Below, piece by piece: positions 60,530-64,000 of a stretch of 64,000 nucleotides of DNA; within the stretch, counting starts at the first letter, position 1, and each line of letters begins with the position of its first letter. The DNA is taken from NCBI RefSeq assembly GCF_017161565.1, contig NZ_CP066796.1:2170001-2234000 (forward strand). The letters are read 5' to 3'. The DNA is from Erwinia amylovora (GTDB lineage: Bacteria; Pseudomonadota; Gammaproteobacteria; Enterobacterales; Enterobacteriaceae). Below the pieces are notes generated by a model, which was not told the origin of the DNA, made no database searches, and saw only the letters and a list, made by a program, of their open reading frames with translations. Position numbers and translations under genes: made by a program.

Positions 60530-61005
60530 GAAAAGTATGGCGTGCATGGATATGAAAAATATGCGGCCTGACAGAAGGAGAAATAAGAGAATCTGATAGC
60601 CTGCTACATCCAGCCGGGTATGAACGCACGCACTGCGTTTTAGCGATTGCTCGTTAATGGTGCACAAGGTGCGATTGGGCTGTGCGGTACAGGCTCATCA
60701 CAGGCTAATGTAATCTGACCTGGTGCGTTTTGCGGATGCGGTACATATCGATGGAGACCGCAGCGGTGATAATCATACTGTTAATAAGGTCTTCCCTGTG
60801 CGCATCTGCGCCTGTCAAGGTGAAACCTCTCGCGTTCGGCCCGGGTATTCATGCACCAGTCAGGTGAAAGCTGATGCATATCTGGCTGCCAGCTTAACCC
60901 CCGCAGTAACAGCATGCTGCTTTTATCAGCAAACGCACCGCGCAGCAGAAATAGTCCTTTGACATTCAGCCGCCGCACCGTTAACATGCGCCCCGTTCAG
61001 ACAAT
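60530..61005. other. Region between nac and tRNA-Asn
   Basis: 476 bases without a gene. TGGTGC (60658) and AGGTGC (60667) form a direct repeat that could be half-sites for NtrC, but they are not arranged as the usual palindrome. The erfK/ldtA gene found beside nac in E. coli is absent. Confidence 0.4.
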
Positions 61006-61081
61006 TCCTCTGTAGTTCAGTCGGTAGAACGGCGGACTGTTAATCCGTATGTCACTGGTTCGAGTCCAGTCAGAGGAGCCA
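61006..61081 (+). tRNA. tRNA-Asn (GTT)
   Basis: 76 bases, identical to the copy at 37615, anticodon GTT, CCA encoded. It lies near cbl-nac, as the asn tRNA genes do in E. coli, and marks the edge of the accessory cassette to its right. Confidence 0.97.
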
Positions 61082-61088
61082 AATTTAG

Positions 61089-61119
61089 AAAAGCAGATGC
61101 TGCAAGGCATCTGCTTTTT
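61089..61119 (+). terminator. Terminator of tRNA-Asn
   Basis: AAAAGCAGATGC / GCATCTGCTTTT stem with a six-base loop, followed by T. The 236 bases from here to the next gene are AT-rich and show nothing else. Confidence 0.9.
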
Positions 61120-61355
61120 GCTTTGGTTGATTGGTTCGTTCAAGCATTACGCCTACCCACTTCTGCTAAGTAACATCAAGAGGTACTTTCACTGGATGCA
61201 GCTGATAGCTCCCTGATACTGAGCGTTAGCCCTGAGTTTTGAGGCAAACAGGAACCTCATGAAATGGCAAATCTTTTAACGAAACATAATGCAGCCTGAA
61301 AACATCAAACAGATATAAATGATTATTCAAGAGACGACCTCCGCAAATAAGCAAA

Positions 61356-62231
61356 CTACAAGTTATCTGGTAGTTCAGCATTATTTAAATAATCCAGAAA
61401 TTCTGCAGACTCCAACACAGAACGATAATAGATTGCTCCCCACGAATTAAAGGATTTTTGCTCCTCCTGGCGGAGGCAAATACGTGCTATTTTTCCGGCA
61501 CTTAAAGGCTCTTCATCGTCTCGTTCTTCGGAAACCATGCGCAGCAAATGCAGATGCTTCTGTTCGCAGAAAGTTCTGAAACGTGATACCCAGTCCAAAC
61601 CTGCTAAATGGTTTTTAGCTAAAATCCTGCATTCAGCACTGATATTCTCTCTGATGATTATTTTGAAATCAGAAGGAGCATTAAAAGGAGGAGTTATCTC
61701 AACCTTGAACAAACATTGATCAATTATATCGAAATAAGGATGAAAGAAAGCCTTACCCCCACTCTCCGACTGATATGTTGTGGATTTTTCCTCCTGACAA
61801 CGGCTACACATTGGGGTCAAATTTGCCAGACAAATGGCTAATTCAGGGAAAACATCTTTAGGCAGATAATGATCCAGCGTTCCGGGTGAACCGTCTTCAC
61901 CACAGGTCGGGCAATATAGAAGCTTATGTTTTCTCCGCATAGCGTCTAATATTTCATATGGTTTTTTATTTCTTTTCGCTGCATAAAGATTTTGCAAGGT
62001 CAATTTCCTTGCTGCTGCTTCAGTAATGTCACTTGTGAAATTAATCAATTCGAGTGGCTTAACGATATTCGGATCGCCGCCGCAATTAATATACAATGCA
62101 TATTGCGCAATAATGTGTTGATATATAAGATTATAAAATTTTTTATATGGCCGGTATGCGCTTCTCTGCAAAAAAACGTTTTTCCATACTTCAATTGAAT
62201 CCTCTGAAGGTAGATTTATTTTAGAGACCAT
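61356..62231 (-). CDS. HNH endonuclease, Septu PtuB-like
   Basis: 291 residues. The nuclease core runs CPTCGEDGSPGTLDHYLPKD (zinc Cys pair, then the DH of the HNH) through NLTPMCSRCQEEKS (second Cys pair with the Asn). HNH proteins paired with this type of ATPase are the effectors of Septu anti-phage systems; they cut nucleic acid when the ATPase releases or activates them. The start overlaps the ATPase gene by 11 bases, so translation is coupled. The gene is much more AT-rich than nac or cbl, a sign of recent transfer. No closer subfamily could be fixed by eye. Confidence 0.75.
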   Translation of the reverse strand: MVSKINLPSEDSIEVWKNVFLQRSAYRPYKKFYNLIYQHIIAQYALYINCGGDPNIVKPLELINFTSDITEAAARKLTLQNLYAAKRNKKPYEILDAMRRKHKLLYCPTCGEDGSPGTLDHYLPKDVFPELAICLANLTPMCSRCQEEKSTTYQSESGGKAFFHPYFDIIDQCLFKVEITPPFNAPSDFKIIIRENISAECRILAKNHLAGLDWVSRFRTFCEQKHLHLLRMVSEERDDEEPLSAGKIARICLRQEEQKSFNSWGAIYYRSVLESAEFLDYLNNAELPDNL

Positions 62232-63906
62232 TTTTCTTTCCTAACCTCATGATTTTCATAATCATCTCTTCGTTTACCTGCCCCTGCAGCATTTCAATCA
62301 GCTGTTCAGGCTCGTGTATTTTAACCATTTCTTTTAGCCAAATATCAAATGGTTTAGATTCTGATTTATCTCCAAAGACGTAAGTAGAAATCCTCTGCAT
62401 ATTTCCACCAAATGTTTCAAAGGGTGGCTTAACAATATCCAATCCATACCCTTCATCCCGGAATATATGAACGCAATTGGATGGGACTTCTCGAACAATG
62501 GCTAAGGAATGAGTCGCAAGTATCGCTTTAGATTTGAATGGCTTAAGTGTCTTTTTAAGTAAAGATATAAATTCAATTTCAAGATTTGGATGCAAGAATA
62601 ACTCGGGTTCGTCTATCACCACTAAACTATTTTCGCGAATGGCTCCAACTACATTGATCACAATGAATGTGAAGAGACTTTGACCCGAGCTAAGATCAAT
62701 CAGTTTATTATTCTTTACAAAAAATACTCCAGCCTGGAATATGCAGTATTCGTCTAAAACACTGGATTTTATATTTACCGCCAGCTTCGGGTGTAATATC
62801 AAATAAAATTCATCTTTGATTTCAATTATATCTTCAGCAGGGAGCTGACTATGTTCACCTCCCCGAACTTTCACTGCTATGTGGTCATATTTCAGTTCAG
62901 TTTTTAATGATGTATCTACCGATGAGAATTTACTTACCCACCAGGAATTTTTACTATTATTTTTATCCTGGTAAATACAATCTATAATAGATTTAGCAGC
63001 GTCTTCTTTTGGTAAATTTCGACTTATACCGACCGTTTTGTTTTTCCTTTCCTTCCTGAAACCAAAGTACTTATAGGCATCCGTGTCAATTAAATTATCC
63101 TTCTTACTTAAAGCCAGAATAAAGTCTTCGAAAGGGCTATAAGAAATTAATATCAGCCTTCTTATATTAGGTCTTACATCAAAGGGGGTATGTTTGATCT
63201 TCTCTAATATTTTTAGATCCCCGCTGCCTATTTGCAACCAGTATTCTACAAGAGACTTTAAACTAAATGACTTTCCTATTCCGTTTGGACCAATCAACAC
63301 GTTTATATCATAGGGTAATAATTCCGATTCAAAATTTAATGAGATAGTTCTCACCTCTCTATTTTCAGTTAGCAGATTTAATTTAAAATTATTGATTTCT
63401 TGTTCATTACCATCCAATATCCGCCAACCATCCTGATAAGATTTATTCGCACCACTCTCTCTAAGTAAAGAGTTGTTAAAACCTTCTGTTTGTGACAATT
63501 CGATTGCTTTATGATCGTTTAAAATATTGATCACATAGCCTGCATCTCTGATATCGCTAAGGAAGGATTTAGTTATGTTATCTTTCGATCTGGAGTGCGT
63601 AATTTTGTAAAAATCGATATCTGAAACGACTGAGATATAATTTTCTCCGGGAATAGGAAAAATGCCATCCCAACCTTCCTTGCACAACTTATCGAGGTGA
63701 CTGGCTGTATATGAAATGTTTTCAATCAAGATTTTAAGCTGGAAATTTAAGCTGATTTCTCCATTTATGTATAATGCAGCATTCAGCGTTGTTTTATAAC
63801 TATAATCGTCCCAGTTATTACCACTGAGTGAAAGATAATCTTTTTCTTTATTAATCAAAGGAGCAGAAGATACCCATGATCTTCCAGGCGTGTAGACAGC
63901 TTTCAT
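62221..63906 (-). CDS. AAA/ABC-type ATPase, Septu PtuA-like
   Basis: 561 residues. Walker A is GPNGIGKS (206-213), ABC-like signature LSSGQS (405-410), Walker B SLVVIDEPELFLHP (427-440), and switch His466 in ILATHS. This is the OLD/RecF-like layout with a long insert between Walker A and the signature, as in PtuA and retron-associated ATPases. The first 190 residues are unlike anything I know and may sense the trigger. It shares the AT-rich base use of its partner. The start at 63906 has only a distant AGGA, so a slightly different start is possible. Confidence 0.78.
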   Translation of the reverse strand: MKAVYTPGRSWVSSAPLINKEKDYLSLSGNNWDDYSYKTTLNAALYINGEISLNFQLKILIENISYTASHLDKLCKEGWDGIFPIPGENYISVVSDIDFYKITHSRSKDNITKSFLSDIRDAGYVINILNDHKAIELSQTEGFNNSLLRESGANKSYQDGWRILDGNEQEINNFKLNLLTENREVRTISLNFESELLPYDINVLIGPNGIGKSFSLKSLVEYWLQIGSGDLKILEKIKHTPFDVRPNIRRLILISYSPFEDFILALSKKDNLIDTDAYKYFGFRKERKNKTVGISRNLPKEDAAKSIIDCIYQDKNNSKNSWWVSKFSSVDTSLKTELKYDHIAVKVRGGEHSQLPAEDIIEIKDEFYLILHPKLAVNIKSSVLDEYCIFQAGVFFVKNNKLIDLSSGQSLFTFIVINVVGAIRENSLVVIDEPELFLHPNLEIEFISLLKKTLKPFKSKAILATHSLAIVREVPSNCVHIFRDEGYGLDIVKPPFETFGGNMQRISTYVFGDKSESKPFDIWLKEMVKIHEPEQLIEMLQGQVNEEMIMKIMRLGKKNGL

Positions 63907-63933
63907 TAGACCAACGATCCTTGCTGCGAAATT

Positions 63934-63969
63934 AAAAAAAAATACTCACCCGTCCTTAAGGAGTGTGAG
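63934..63969 (-). terminator. Terminator-like hairpin upstream of the ATPase gene
   Basis: On the minus strand CTCAC...GTGAG encloses CCTTAAGG and runs into nine T. It would end a leftward gene lying beyond the window edge, just before the ATPase gene. Confidence 0.6.
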
Positions 63970-64000
63970 ACCCAGTGCGCACACATCAAAAAATATGATG

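Overview
The window reads as chromosome of an Erwinia-like member of the Enterobacterales. Three stretches keep the order known from Escherichia coli: (i) phoH-efeB-efeO-efeU-putP/putA at 1-11.7 kb; (ii) fliZ-fliA-fliC/fliD-fliS-fliT-amyA-yedD-yodC-yedI-vsr-dcm-yedJ-mtfA-tRNA-Asn at 13.3-30.7 kb; (iii) cbl-nac-tRNA-Asn at 58.4-61.1 kb. A Pectobacterium-type secreted polygalacturonase, a probable type III effector kinase and many broken genes fit a plant-associated Erwinia undergoing gene loss. The species cannot be fixed from the sequence alone.

Left part (1-30.6 kb, core). After a decayed nitroreductase gene come phoH, the Fur-boxed ferrous iron operon efeUOB (efeB broken at a G run), and the divergent proline genes putP and putA with four GTTGCA PutA-type boxes between them. 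A ycfT-like acyltransferase and a decayed dcyD lead into the flagellar filament region. Sigma-28 promoters are readable for fliA, fliC and fliDST. An HNH endonuclease gene lies between fliA and fliC. Next are amyA, small enterobacterial genes, vsr with a frameshifted dcm, queH, yedJ, an ASCH-like gene and mtfA.

Middle part (30.6-61.1 kb, accessory). It is framed by three tRNA-Asn(GTT) sequences: a degenerate one at 30658 and intact ones at 37615 and 61006. Between the first two lie katG and a manganese/iron transporter sitABCD behind two MntR-like palindromes. Just after the second lies a shattered P4-type integrase. It is followed by a 699-aa protein with a C-terminal OspG-like kinase domain, then a metal-acquisition block. 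That block holds a Fur-boxed FAD monooxygenase, a Fur-boxed FecB-like binding protein, and a four-gene peptide/nickel/metallophore-type ABC transporter with a fused double ATPase and a Zur-like box. After it come a GT8 glycosyltransferase, the polygalacturonase, a broken acetyltransferase, an amino-acid-oxidase-like flavoenzyme, a LysE exporter, and cbl and nac; nac has a textbook sigma-54 promoter.

Right edge (61.1-64 kb). Behind the third tRNA-Asn lies an AT-rich two-gene cassette, an AAA/ABC-type ATPase overlapping an HNH endonuclease. This is the architecture of Septu (PtuA-PtuB) anti-phage systems. A terminator-like hairpin at the very edge suggests another leftward gene just outside the window.

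Two otherwise good genes (efeB, dcm) are each broken by a single-base change in a homopolymer. That pattern fits pseudogenes, slippage or assembly error and should be resolved before these are called null.
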